A stretch of DNA of 64,000 nt, taken from positions 434,001-498,000 of the forward strand of contig JAUIRK010000893.1 of assembly GCA_030549495.1 (NCBI GenBank), written 5' to 3'. Of this stretch, positions 33,963 to 45,499 are shown piece by piece. This DNA is from Nectonema munidae (Eukaryota; Nematomorpha; Nectonematoida; Nectonematidae). The notes below the pieces were generated by a model, which saw only the letters and a program-made list of their open reading frames with translations, had not been told where the DNA came from and searched no databases. Both the position numbers and the translations under genes were made by a program. Position 1 is the stretch's first letter; each line of letters opens with the position of its first letter.

Positions 33963-36640
33963 AAGTAGCGGATCTAGGATTTTAACAAGGGGTGGGGGCG
34001 TGGGCCGGTAGAAAAAGATATGTGAAAGGTTTTTTATTTTAAAATTTTTTGAAAGTTGAGTGAAATTTCTTTACCTTTTATGTTACTCAGTATTTTAAAG
34101 CATTAAATCTAATAATCACGTAAAAATTATAACACGCATATGATTTAAAAAAATATATTAAACATACATTTTATTAGCAAAACGTTTTTATAACATTGTT
34201 AAATTTAAAATCAATTGTCCAATAGAGGATGAGATAGCAACATACGACGTCGGTGACTTTTGGCAAATGAATCAATTATCTCACCATAATTGAGTTTGAT
34301 ATCTTTGCGCCCTTTTAACAATACTAGCGCATTCATTCTATCCTCTAGCATAGTTGACCTTGTACGCGTATTAATAAATTTGAGAGCTGAGTCTCCTCGT
34401 TCAACAGAAGCTGTGGATACCGAAATCAAAAGTAAAGTGTTCAATATTACGGAAATATTTGGCAATGTTTTCATTCGCAAACACTTTAGTGTAGCTCAAA
34501 TAGAATTTGGCAAATTTTCCACACGTTTTTCCAAAGATTAAGTGGGTTTCTGGTTGAGGAATTTCATCTTCATATCTTTTTGTTGAATCAGATAACTACA
34601 CCTTCTTGGGATACTTATTTCAATATTGACGTTGTCAGCCATTTGAATAACTGCGCAACCAAACAACTTTTTAAAGCAAGAATTCACTTCATTTCTAATA
34701 TCCCGAAACATCTGCAAAAATATAGGCGAAAACAACATCCTGACGGGTGCCTTGAAGATTTTTGGCCAGATGTAAACCCAAATAAATAATTTGTTCATTG
34801 GAACGCGACTATAAATTGCGAAGTACTGATTTTTGTAAGCAATCCATTAGCAATATTATTAATTTACAATATTTTCTAAACACTTTACCAAAGGGATGAA
34901 TATTACGTCAAAATTAAAAATTGCTGTGTGACGCTCAGACCTTCTGCTTTCACACATAAGTTTCACTTTTTCGATAGATATTTTGTGAAAAGCGCATTTA
35001 TTGTAAATACGAACCTATTGTTTAAAATAATCCCCTTACTTTGGCGAATATTTAAAAAATATACCTACCTCTGTTATCGTAGACAACATACACTGAATTG
35101 CAGTCATGTTAGATGATCTTGAAAGCATTGTCGAACCTCGTTAATTCACGGACGTTGGGAGACTGAACACGATCCGTGATTTATTCGGGAACGTGTATAA
35201 AACTATCATATCTGAATGCGTGATTAAAGGGTGAGCGTGAACGACAGGATGTCATGGCTGTATTGTTCTTAAAGCCTGAATGCTAGCGTGTCATTGCAGC
35301 AAACCTACTCAAAATTAAGGAACCACATGGATTAATCGTGGTTTAATGGAACCCGTGCGTTACTGGTGCGTGAATTAACGGGGTTCGAATGCATTTAGAT
35401 CATGGCTGACAGAGTAATAGTTAGCTGCTTTCTGAATTGCTTGCATTAATATTGTCGCTTCCCCCTATGTACGCCAGGCATGTTCCCTCCACCATCTTAG
35501 GTTTGTGCGCGACAGTTTTGTGGATCACATTCATCGGATAATAGCGTTTTTTGTAATTGCCGACTTAAAGTTAAACCCGTTTTTAATTCACATTGCATGT
35601 ACGCTATGAGTACGCTGTAGTTTCACTTCGTCACCAATTCTCTTTTGAATGAATTTTCCCATAATCTCTAAAAGATAATTTTAAACAGTTTTAGAGCAAT
35701 ACTGTGCATTTTTAACGCATTTCTCAAAATGTTTCTTTAAAACAGCGTCTCCTACGTCAATCGGAAATTTAAGCACCGCTTTAAAATTACCTCGAGTAAA
35801 ATCTTCATACTGGAAAAGTTCGCTGTCGTCTCGATGGCCTCGCAACGACCATGCCATTCGCTCACATAATTCAAGGCATTTGACCACCGAAATTGATCAT
35901 TTGTTTATATTTTTGAACCATCTTCATAAATTTATCACTAATAATTAGATCAATTCTTCTATCAGGATTTTTTCAGGATTTATCTAGAGCTTCTGCCATT
36001 TTATGATATTTTAAACATTAATGATCAATAATATCTGTGAGAGCATCTTTCCAGTTTGTTAGAGATTTTATATCAAGATATTTGCCTTTTTTCCTTGCCG
36101 AGATTCTATAGGAAATAAAATACATGGCAAACAAAATAACCATCATCGCTTTTCGAATAGGCCAATGGGGGTCTATTTTCCATCCATTCTCTTTGGCATG
36201 TTCCTGCTTTGAATCCACTTTTTTACTTTTGTCCTTGTACATTTTTTTTTGAAATTTGTATTCTTTTCAGGTATTCTCTCTGAAATTATCAAGTTTTTCA
36301 AATCATCATCGACATTGATTTCAAACAACACACAATTTTGATAAAATTCCTCAACATGTCCCACAGAACAGACACTAGTTTCGCTGAAATCATTGGAGCC
36401 AAGTGTTTTATCTTTTTTATCAGCAGAGTCAAACACAGGTGGAAATAAATTGTTACCAGGTTTTTCAATAGAATTTTCTTTTTCAACAGTATCTTTTGAG
36501 TTGCTTTCAATAACATCATTTGCATTCTTCCTGAAGAAGAAGACGACGAAGAATATATTTTTATCAAACAACGAAAAAAATAAATCTTTTCAATTAATAG
36601 AAAATTCAAATGAAAATGATCGAGGGATTCCAGTCAAAGT
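33963..36640 (-). mobile_element. Second hAT relic (ZMYM1-like), minus strand
   Basis: The 3' tip AGTAGCGGATCTAGG (33964) is a hAT-like end. Reading the minus strand downwards: an acidic N-terminal region (36571-36173), DPHWPIRKAMM (about 36170), RMAWSLRGHRDDSELF (35850), VLKKHFEKCVKNAQY (35740), DGGGNMPGV (about 35500), MTAIQCMLS (35100), ESRRSERHTA (34940), NVNIEISIPRRCSYL (34630) and LLLISVSTASVERGDSALK (34420, dimerisation domain). Several stops and shifts interrupt it. It is split by a Tigger-like MITE at 35128-35391. The 5' tip was not found. Confidence 0.78.
35128..35391. mobile_element. Tigger/pogo-like MITE nested in the hAT relic
   Basis: The left end TTGTCGAACCTCGTTAATTC and the reverse complement of the right end CATTCGAACCCCGTTAATTC match over about 20 bp. 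The next sequence repeats the CGTGA / TTAATCGTGG theme subterminally, as in pogo-class elements. Flanking dinucleotides are decayed TA. hAT coding similarity continues on both sides, so this insertion is younger than the hAT. Confidence 0.8.
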
Positions 36641-36860
36641 GAAGTGATTCCTTGCGTCGCATTGAATGGATCCAACAAAAGAATAATTAAAGTCGCGTAA
36701 TTGTGGATGGAACGGTGAAAGAAATTACATTTAAGCAGAATTTAAGATAGAATCAAGTCTATGGTTATTGTGAAAACCTTATGGCTATCTTTTTATCTTT
36801 ACTTATACTTCTTGTGTTTTAAGAAATGTCTAATAATAATAGTGCATGTTTTTTATTGAG

Positions 36861-36972
36861 TGTTTTCATCGAGAAGGCACAATTGCGCTGCTTATATCGA
36901 ACTATGAAGAAAGTAGGCTTGATGCGGGATCGAACCCAAGACCTTGAGTTATCAAACCAAATTTACTCACGC
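36861..36972 (-). mobile_element. tRNA-derived SINE, 3'-truncated copy
   Basis: Minus strand reads GCGTGAGTAAATTTGG .. GGTTCGATCCCGCATCAAGC .. CTTCTCGATGAAAACAC and stops there, lacking the TATGGTACCTTTACC tail of the full-length copies. Confidence 0.78.
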
Positions 36973-37334
36973 TTGTTTATAACGTACACCTAATTTTTCA
37001 AAGAAACGCCTTATTAAAGTTCAAGTAAGGATTCAACATTTAAATATTTTTCCCTATTATAAATTCGCAGATCTAACTTTTTGTCTGGCTCTTTATGATG
37101 ATTCAAAGAACATCAATTTTTAGAGATTGGTTATCAGTGAGAAAACAAATATCATTTTAGTTTTTAGGAAAAATAAAAAAAGTGGAAAATTGAGGATAAT
37201 TTGAACATAATTTTATTTCCTAGTATACTTCACTTAAGTATAATTATTTACTATATTGATCAATCCTAAATCTTGATTACTTTTCCCCATATTGATCTTT
37301 AAATTTGCGTTTTATTTTAAATCAAAATCTTTTT

Positions 37335-37450
37335 GAATTAATATCACAACTTTAAAAGGCTCAAACTGGATGTAATTCTTCTTTATATAATTAATAATAT
37401 CTAAACATAATATTACGTACATAATTGGTCTCCCCATATTAAAATTTTCC
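37335..37450 (+). repeat. Paralogous empty site for the Tigger at 40.5 kb
   Basis: GAATTAATATCACAACTTTAA .. ATAATATTACGTA .. TAATTGGTCTCCCCATA matches 40450-40535 joined to 41330-41360, with the 794-bp Tigger element missing. Confidence 0.8.
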
Positions 37451-37460
37451 TTTACTTAAA

Positions 37461-37530
37461 ACAGGGGTCGGCAAAGTGGTCGATATTGACCACAGGGGGC
37501 GATTACAGATCGTTAGGGTTCTCGATCATC
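37461..37530 (+). mobile_element. Possible hAT terminal fragment
   Basis: CAGGGGTCGGCAAAGTGGTC resembles the widespread hAT terminus CAGGGGTCGGCAAAC. No partner end was found nearby. Confidence 0.4.
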
Positions 37531-37716
37531 TACTAAGTAAGCAACTTTGTGCTTTCAAAAAATTAATTAATTTCTCTTTTCCAAAGTATATGTATTCAGT
37601 TGGAAAATTGGGTTGACATTCTAGCTACCTATCATGGAAAGCATTTCTCCAGACTTACATTTGTTATATTTTTTAGATTGGTGTTGAAGCTAACAAAACT
37701 GAAGCATAGTTTTACA

Positions 37717-38010
37717 CAGTGGCGAATCCAGAAATTTCCTATAGGGGAAGGCGAAGGGGGGCAAAATCTATTTAAATTTTTTGCAATTTTGCTAAATGTC
37801 TTCAGAGAATACGACAGATGTATTATGTCCTTTAGAATCACTAATTACCTATGTTTTCATATTTTTAACATTATTTTGCCATGAATAAATTGCAGGCATT
37901 TATTTTTTATACATGTAAGGGTATACATTAGTAAGGGTAATCTACGAAGCCATTTATCATAGGGGGCATAGGGCCCAATAGACCCCCCCCCCCCCTTGGA
38001 TCCGCCACTG
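37717..38010. mobile_element. hAT-type MITE, 294 bp
   Basis: The left tip CAGTGGCGAATCCAG and the right tip TTGGATCCGCCACTG are inverted repeats. Flanking 8-mers GTTTTACA and GTTTGACG agree at 6 of 8, consistent with a decayed 8-bp hAT target duplication. The interior has G runs and a 13-C run. Confidence 0.82.
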
Positions 38011-38148
38011 GTTTGACGATATTTTTAAAAAATTAAAATTTTAGCTTTATTTTAAATCAATCAATTACCAATAAGGAAAAATTAAATATACTAAAAAATA
38101 AAAGATATTATAAATTAAAATTTGATACAAGGGTAGTCCAGAAAAGGA

Positions 38149-39009
38149 TCAGATTTTTGGTGCAACTTTTTTTTTGACTTTTCTGAAGATTTCAGAGGCA
38201 ATTCTTGAATATACTTTGTTTATGTGGGCAAAGATAAATCCAAGTGCAGCAATGGACAAGTAGTAGAGTAAATTGCTAATCACGATCACAATCTTAGGTA
38301 AACTTTTTCCAAAGTATGTAAGTATGTAGACGATGACGTAAGGAATTGATGAAAAAAAGACAGGAAATCCAAGCATAATAATGGCTTTCGTATTCTCTCG
38401 TCTTAAATTAGTAACAACCATTTCTTGGTGCTTGCATTTCCTATTTAAAATGAAGACTGAAAGACCTTCAGAAATTATAAAGATAAAAAGAGGCGCCGAA
38501 ATAATGAAAGAACCGCGATAAAGAGCAAATACAGGCTTCAATAAATAAGGATTTATGCATTTGTTTTCCTGGAATATATTAAAAAAGTCTTTCTCAAAAA
38601 ATCTTGGCAGGGCCCAGAAAATAATAGTAATGCTGTAATTAATGAATATGATGGCGAACGCCAGCTTGTAAGTAAAGATTCGGAAGTACAGGTGCGGCTT
38701 CCAATTCATGATGTTTTGGAGGATGGATAAAATGTTGATTGAGTTGAGGATGCAGATGAGCCCAACTTGATCGAAGAGAGTAAACAAAACGCACTCAATC
38801 TTGTTAAACCTTAACTTTATTTCGTTGGATATCTCTACAGCTAGAGCTGTGGAAAGGTAGGTAACCACGATTATGAACATTTGCGTCACGATCATCGTAA
38901 AAGGTGATCTTGCTTCCTCAAAAATAAGGAATAATAATATCAGAAAAGTTGCTAATCCGATTCCAAGGAGGATGGTAGCACAGTTTACAATTGCGAAAGT
39001 TTCCCACAT
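38149..39009 (-). CDS. Seven-helix membrane protein, intronless, orphan
   Basis: An intact ATG-to-stop frame of 286 residues. Hydrophobic segments, in order: about 7-30 (IVNCATILLGIGLATFLILL), 37-58, 72-100, 114-134, 168-190, 208-232 and 239-262, then a basic C tail (RKVKKKVAPKI). Loops are short, the N terminus is only about 6 residues, and there is no signal peptide. This is the layout of a class-A-like GPCR or an insect/nematode chemoreceptor-type protein, but no DRY or NPxxY motif is visible, so no receptor class can be claimed. Intactness among so many relics suggests selection or a recent origin. Not recognised as a transposon product. Confidence 0.7.
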   Translation of the reverse strand: MWETFAIVNCATILLGIGLATFLILLFLIFEEARSPFTMIVTQMFIIVVTYLSTALAVEISNEIKLRFNKIECVLFTLFDQVGLICILNSINILSILQNIMNWKPHLYFRIFTYKLAFAIIFINYSITIIFWALPRFFEKDFFNIFQENKCINPYLLKPVFALYRGSFIISAPLFIFIISEGLSVFILNRKCKHQEMVVTNLRRENTKAIIMLGFPVFFSSIPYVIVYILTYFGKSLPKIVIVISNLLYYLSIAALGFIFAHINKVYSRIASEIFRKVKKKVAPKI

Positions 39010-40450
39010 TATTCACTCCGTGAATTACAATGCCTAAAAGTTGATAAAATGCAAAATATAGACTTTTAAATTCCTTATCACAATAATCGCTTTATATCAT
39101 GTAAATTAAATATGAAAAAAAATGTTATTAATGATTGCAAATCAATACTCAAGCCACTTCGGCCAACCATATCCAGTGAATGAGCGAAACACCGACAGCA
39201 CATATATATATATATGTGTGTTAAGCTTTTTACCCAAAAATGAAAGATACCTGAAGATAATAAATATCGAAAGGTAATAATCAATCGTTTCAATAGCGCT
39301 TTTGGTAGAATTTGCTGTGCTGAACCGAATATTCAACTTATTTTAAGTAAAAGCGACGATTTTTAACCTATATTCGCCCTACTAGTTATCTAAAATGAAC
39401 ATAAGTTTTAAAATGTTTTTTTCTTGGTATTTTTGACTTCAACTTTAAATCCTCTTTAAATTATGCCATTAAAAGTGAAAATCTGACAAAAGTTAAAATT
39501 TTTCAAAAATACAGATGGTAAGTAATAAGAAGGTTTATGTTAAAATTCAGGAATTAACAGTTTTAAAATGTAAAAGATAAGTGAAATTCCAAATTTAACG
39601 GGGTAACCGGTCGAAATCCTAACTCTTAGTTGAAACAAATTGATGTATTTAGATTTTTCACATCAAACACTATTAAATAGATATTGAAATAATCACTATA
39701 TTTCCGTATATCTTCCATTAAAAATTCTACCCGTATATTTAGCCATCTCTAAAAAATTCTAACACATTGCTGAATCCCCTTATAAATGTGAAGATATGTT
39801 AGCGTCATTGTTAATACAAGCGGTGCAAAAGTAGTACAGCAACTGGTTTGCTGATTTCTCACCAGTGTGACTTCCCATTTTCACAAAGCTATACATTTGG
39901 TATTGAATCAAGGGACGAACACTTAAACGTGAACGCTTGTAAAAGAAGTGTTTAATAAATCGCCTGAGCTAAATAAATCTGGCGATGAATCAAAATAAAC
40001 ATAATGAACCTTTTTCTTATTTTGCTTATAAATTAAATCATTTAAATCGCATTTCTCTTGATTTCCTAAGAACATGCGTATTTACTTATGCGATTAATTC
40101 CACCGCTGCTCGTGGCAAAATGTGTATATTAGTGTAATTGTGTATATTATGGTGACATCACCATAGTAACCTATAGGACCATATGTCTAAAAAGTTAAGA
40201 AGCACTCCTCTGAGACAACTGGGTTATACCGTGAAGAAGAATATAAAGTATTAATTAAGGAAAGTTTTAACTAAAATTGGTACCCCAAAAATTGACAAGG
40301 GGACATAGATTCTAGCAAAAAATGAAATATCTATCTGCATATTACTGTATATGATAAAGTTGTTAATATGAATACGGTTGATCCAGAGTAGTCAACATCC
40401 GTATATTATGTGTAAATAGTTTCCTCTACTTCCAATATTACCTTTTTCGT
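39010..40450. other. Upstream of the membrane-protein gene, nothing else seen
   Basis: Contains a (TA)n run at 39200-39215 and otherwise no open frame or repeat with a partner. Palindromic TGGTGACATCACCA occurs near 40150. Confidence 0.45.
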
Positions 40451-40535
40451 TAAAATAGGAATTAATATCACAACTTTAAACTTTAATTTATTAATCACTA
40501 ATATCTAATTGTATCTAGACATAATATTACGTATA

Positions 40536-41329
40536 CAGTAAAACTTCGATATCTCGGAACATGTGATATCTCGAAGTATCGGTTATCTCAAAGTTCTTTT
40601 ATGGTATACGAACTTTTTTCCATATACATTACATGTAAATAAGTTTGGATATCTCGAACTCTGATATCTTGAATAAACCGGATGTCTCGAAGTATTTAAT
40701 TGTTACAAGCATCAAATTTACTATGTTTATCTCGAACTTTTTACATACGTAAATAATCATTTACAACAAAACACCAAATAATAAAAAATAAATGTTCTCT
40801 AGCAATATTGCAGCAATACATCAGGGACCCTCTCCTCTCCACCTAATTTTTTCCTATTGGGCAAAAACGCATTTTACTCCTCTCCCCTTCTCCCCAATAA
40901 ATTTCAGTGTTTAAAATTTTATTTTATAGTTTGTAATGAAAATCTTAATGAAAGTTATATGTCAACATCATTAAAGCTGCTTAGAGAAGTGATGTAAAAC
41001 TAGGCATACGATGTGTGATGATCATGGATTTCCATAGTTTTTATGCCTTCATCAAATCATCTACCATTTTTTGGACTTTCTGTCTCTTTGAGTCCAACTT
41101 ACTGACGTTGATTTAAAATAAAATGCACTTTAAAAAGATATCAGGATCTGTTTATTTTAGCAGAGTTACTTTAGATCTAACAAGCAGAAAAAAACATACC
41201 GGTCGATACTTATTTTTCAAAAAATGGACTTGATAATAGTTTTTCTTGATATTTTGGTTATCTCAAACACCTGGATATCTCGAAGTTTTTGTTTAGTCAC
41301 TTTAAATTTGAGATAACGAGGTTTTACTG
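40536..41329. mobile_element. Tigger/pogo-type element, 794 bp, non-coding
   Basis: Starts CAGTAAAACTTCGATATCTC and ends with the reverse complement of CAGTAAAACCTCGTTATCTC. TA flanks both sides (40534-40535, 41330-41331). Many subterminal ATCTCGAA-type repeats lie inside both ends. No transposase is recognisable. The paralogous empty site at 37411 confirms the boundaries. Confidence 0.9.
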
Positions 41330-41769
41330 TATAATTAATCTCTCCATAATGGAAAATGATGATTATTTTGCATTTATTGCAGACAGATGTGATGTCTACA
41401 TTTATAGAAAGGAACAAAAATTTTCTATTAATCAGTGTGAAATAATTTGTAAAAAATGTAAATTTTACCCTCTTAGAAAGCATTGAGCGCAGCCTCATCA
41501 ATGAAAAAATCGAAGAAGAAATAACAATACCTAAAGATTTCAAGTTCTGTCATGCTTATATAAGAAAATGTAAAGGTAGTCTGTGAATTGGAATCAATCT
41601 TATTGACATAATTCCTATTGTTTGGCTTCAATCAAACTTTTATTGAATTCTAGCAAAGTGATGCAAAATAAAATATTTGCTATTTTCTTTACCACTACGT
41701 TTTATATGCGTGTTTATCTCTAGTGCTTTAGTTACATGTACGTGTGGTGTAATACGAATGATGTAAAAG

Positions 41770-42350
41770 AGGGCAAAGTTAATTGATGAAGTTATTGATG
41801 ATTTCATTTCTGAACACAGTTTTCGCATTTAGAGGTTTTACTGCAAGTGTCAATCAAATTTGCGGTTTATGTCTGAAAACTATATCCCAAAATATTCTCT
41901 CTAATTTTATATGAAATATATGTTTTTAAACCAATTCGACCATGATAATTTTTATTTCTGAAATCATTTTTTGCAATTAGAGGTTTTAAATGTCTGAAAG
42001 TATCAATCAAATGTTCGATTTACGTCTAATGTCTACAGAAATATTTTTGAAATTTAAATAAAATATCTGTTTTTATGCCAAATGGAAGATGCTTGTTTCA
42101 TTTTTGGACTCAGTTTTGGCATTTATGGTTTTAAAATATCTGAAAGCTTCAATCAGATTTGCGGTTTACTTCTAGATATTGTTTTCAAAAATATTTTCAA
42201 AAAAATAAAATATCTGTTTTATACCAAATCGACTATGTTTATTTTATTTCTGTACTGGATTTTGGATAATACGGTTAAAAAATATCTCGAAGTGGCAATT
42301 GAATTAGTAATGTATGCCTGAAAATCAGTTCTGTAAAAAAATTTCAAAAA
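41770..42350 (+). repeat. Diverged tandem repeat, about 148-bp period
   Basis: Four units begin near 41805, 41954, 42101 and 42248. Each has an ATTTCTGaa block, an AGAGGTTTT-like block, a TCAATCAAAT-like block and an AAATATCTGTTTT block. Units are about 70% alike by eye. Confidence 0.75.
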
Positions 42351-43333
42351 ATGGCTGCATATTAGGTATATAGTAAAAATATACTTTTTTTTGTATATTT
42401 TGGCTTATAATACTTTCTACAATCATCTTGAGTATGAAATATTTATTAAAAAAATTAAAACGTATTATAAAATATTTTGAAAATTTGTATGAGAGAAGGA
42501 ACCAAGTTGAAAACTAATTGAAAAGAGAACATGTGATCAAAACAAATAATTAAAAAAAATATGTACCCGGACTAAATGGAAGATCTACAATGTTCTAATG
42601 AATTAGGAAGTGGTTTAATTATATAATATTAGATGCTTCAAAAAAGATTTTGCCTGTGAAAAAGAAGTTCCTCTTTTACAAATGAAAAATATTTAAATCT
42701 ATAGCTTATCATCTAGGATTACAGTTAACATTTAGCTAAGATGGGTAGGAAATCTGAAAATTTAGAATAGGTCAGATTTATCAAAAATGGCACAGATGCC
42801 AATATGTGAGAATTTAGTCACTATCAAGATATTTTTAATTTAAATTGAATTTGTCCATCTTTTTCCTTTTGTGTCAAAGAGATAATTTTTTAGATGAAGA
42901 ACGTTGACAACTTTTTGAAATTGAACAATCAACATCACGAATGATTCATCAGAAAAAATCCTTTGAAATAAGATTGGTTGACAAATATTCAGGCCTTATA
43001 ATAAAATACACGATACTGATAAAAAAGTCTAAGATCATCAAGAAGATTCTTTAATCAGAATGCTTTGAGAGAGGAAAAAAAGTAATTTGATCCTTATAAA
43101 AAAATTTTCGAACACACATTGAAGAATATAAATTTTTAATGAAAAAAGAGCTACCAAGAAAGGATCATCATAGAATGAATACCAAAATTACATACTGTAA
43201 ATTATAATATGACGTAGAGACGACGAGCCGATAACGAATTTGTAGCCAAAAAGATGGAGTTATTTTTATGTTTATATATTTGACATTGATTTACAGGTTT
43301 AATCGATTTTTTGACAGGTTTTATTGATTTCAT

Positions 43334-43478
43334 AAAGGTAAAGGTACCATATGGTGTTTTCATCGAGAAGGCAAAATTGTGCCGCTAGTATCGAACTATG
43401 AGGAAAGCAGGGTTGATGCGGGATCGAACCCAACACTTTGAGTTATCGAATCCAGCATCTAACAAACCCTACTCACGC
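43334..43478 (-). mobile_element. tRNA-derived SINE inserted in the tandem-repeat element
   Basis: Minus strand: GCGTGAGTAGGGTTTG, B box GGTTCGATCCC, body to TCTCGATGAAAACACC, tail ATATGGTACCTTTACC. Its absence from the paralogous position near 23980 fixes its limits, apart from about ten bases lost or changed at the junction. Confidence 0.85.
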
Positions 43479-43509
43479 ATCACCATTAAATTCTGCATAC
43501 TTGAAATGT

Positions 43510-44760
43510 ATAAAAAAAACTTAAAAAAAATAAAAATTTTAATTTTGACATGGGCTGTCATATTTAAATTATTTTGTCAGGTTTGACTAATATTTATAAA
43601 AAAAGGAATATAACCAGTAAACACAGCCTACTTGAAAATGGGTATATGTGTGTAAAATGCCATACACGGCAAACTTCATCACCTCCCTATACTTTCTATT
43701 AAACGTAATTCTCTAATTCAAAAAACTGTGTCTGATCCTTTCTTTTTGGGATAAATCAATTTTTTTGACAGTTTTGATTGATTTTTATAAAAAAATGAAT
43801 ATCACCACTGAATTACACATGCTTAAAAATGGGTATATATGTGTAAAAAACTTTATATTATTACTTAGATAAAAAGTTTTTTTTAAGATGAGTTGTCATA
43901 TATAAATCAATGCTTTGATAACTTTAATTGATTTTTATAAAAAAAAATGTATATTTATTTTGAAGTGAAAAATAAATCCAGCATGCTTGAAAATGGGTGT
44001 ATATGTGTAAAAAACATTATATAATTATTTAGATAAAAATTTCTTTTTTGAGATGAGCTGTCATATGTAAATCACTTTTTTGACAGGTTTGAATGATTTT
44101 CATAAAAAATGAATATCACCAGTGAATTCAGCATATTTGAAAATGGGTATACATGTGTAAAAAACTTTATACTTATTTAGATAAAAAGTTCCTTTTTGAG
44201 ATGAGCTGTCACATTTAGATCAATTTTTTGACAGGTTTGATTGATTTTCATAAAAAATGAATATCACCACTGGATTCAGCATATTTGAAAATGGGTATAC
44301 ATGTGTAAAAAACTTTATATACTTATTTAGATAAAAAGTTCCTTTTTGAGATGAGCTGTCATATTTAGATCAATTTTTTGACAGGTTTGATTGATTTTCA
44401 TAAAAAATGAATATCACCACTGGATTCAGCATATTTGAAAATGGGTATACATGTGTAAAAAACTTTATATACTTATTTAGATAAAAAGTTCCTTTTTGAG
44501 ATGAGCTGTCATATTTAGATCAATTTTTTGACAGGTTTGATTGATTTTCATAAAAAATGAATCACCACTGAATTCTGCATATTTGAAAATGGGTATACAT
44601 GCGTAAAAACTTAATATAATTATTATAAAAAGTTCCTTTTTGAGATGAGCTGTCAAATATAAATCAATTTTTTGGATTTTTTAGGTTTGATTTTTTTATA
44701 AGATAAAAAATGGACATCACCACTGAATTCAGCATAGTTGAAATATATATGTAACATTAA
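43510..44760 (-). repeat. Tandem array, 148-150 bp period
   Basis: The phrase GAATATCACCACTGGATTC recurs at about 44111, 44259 and 44409, and in diverged form before and after. Each unit has GAAAATGGGTATACATGTG, a TTTGAGATGAGCTGTCATA and a TTTTTTGACAGGTTTGATTG block. Confidence 0.9.
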
Positions 44761-44902
44761 AAATATTTATAAAAACTTATTAATATCTGAGAAAAATAGG
44801 GGGCACTTTACGCCCCACCAGCACTTGAGCGGACAAATTTTGCCCAGCACTAATAGGGTTACCGCCATGCGTTGTTGATGCAATTTTAGCAGTGATAAAT
44901 GA

Positions 44903-45487
44903 GTTGTTTGATCCCTCGTACAAACGCCACCCCGTTTCAATGATCAAATTTTTCTCTTTTATAACTCCTCCAATATAACGCCACTGTTGTCAGCCGTCCG
45001 CCATATTTATTTACAAAACAGATATACTTTTTTTCGTCAAATTTAGCCCCGATTTTATATCATGTATTGCTGACAAATTAACCATAATAATATTTACTTT
45101 TATTTATTCAAAAATAATAGCCTTTGCCCTTCTATTTATGTTTTAGCAACACTTTTGTACTCATTAGGCATTTTTAGTTACTGTTGATAAAGGAAATTCA
45201 CGCAAGAAAATATTTCTGGCTACTAGTAACAAATCTAGAAAGTGATATTATAATAAGAAAAACGCTCAAATGAGGTTTTGAACTCAAAGTGTAAAGAAAA
45301 AGCAATGCTGGATTTTAACTTCAAAAAATAAATAAATTTAAATAAATTTTTGCATTTCTTACTTTAATTAAATGCCATACTTTACAATACTACTCAAAGC
45401 AAATAAGACAGCTACATTTTCGATACCCCCGATATACCACCAATTGATGATAACCCCAATTGTGGCGGTATATCAAGGGTGCACTGT
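44903..45487. mobile_element. Possible Tigger-like MITE
   Basis: The right end, reversed, reads CAGTGCACCCTTGATATACC then GCCACA, followed by a TA. At 44903 a poorer match (GATCCCTCGTACAAACGCCAC) could be the left end. Internal repeats of ATATAACGCCAC and GATATACCACC echo the ends. Confidence 0.4.
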
Positions 45488-45499
45488 ATTTCACTGATT

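Larger units (their letters stand above)
42893..44858 (-). mobile_element. TTAA-type element with 150-bp tandem repeats, copy 2
   Basis: Begins at 44858 (minus strand) with CCCTATTAGTGCTGGGCAAA and carries a TTAC flank (decayed TTAA). It then has about eight tandem units (43510-44760) and the same unique tail as copy 1, ending near 42893. A SINE (43334-43478) and about 200 bp of extra sequence (43060-43260) distinguish it from copy 1. Units at 44202-44351 and 44352-44501 are nearly identical, showing recent homogenisation. Confidence 0.82.
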
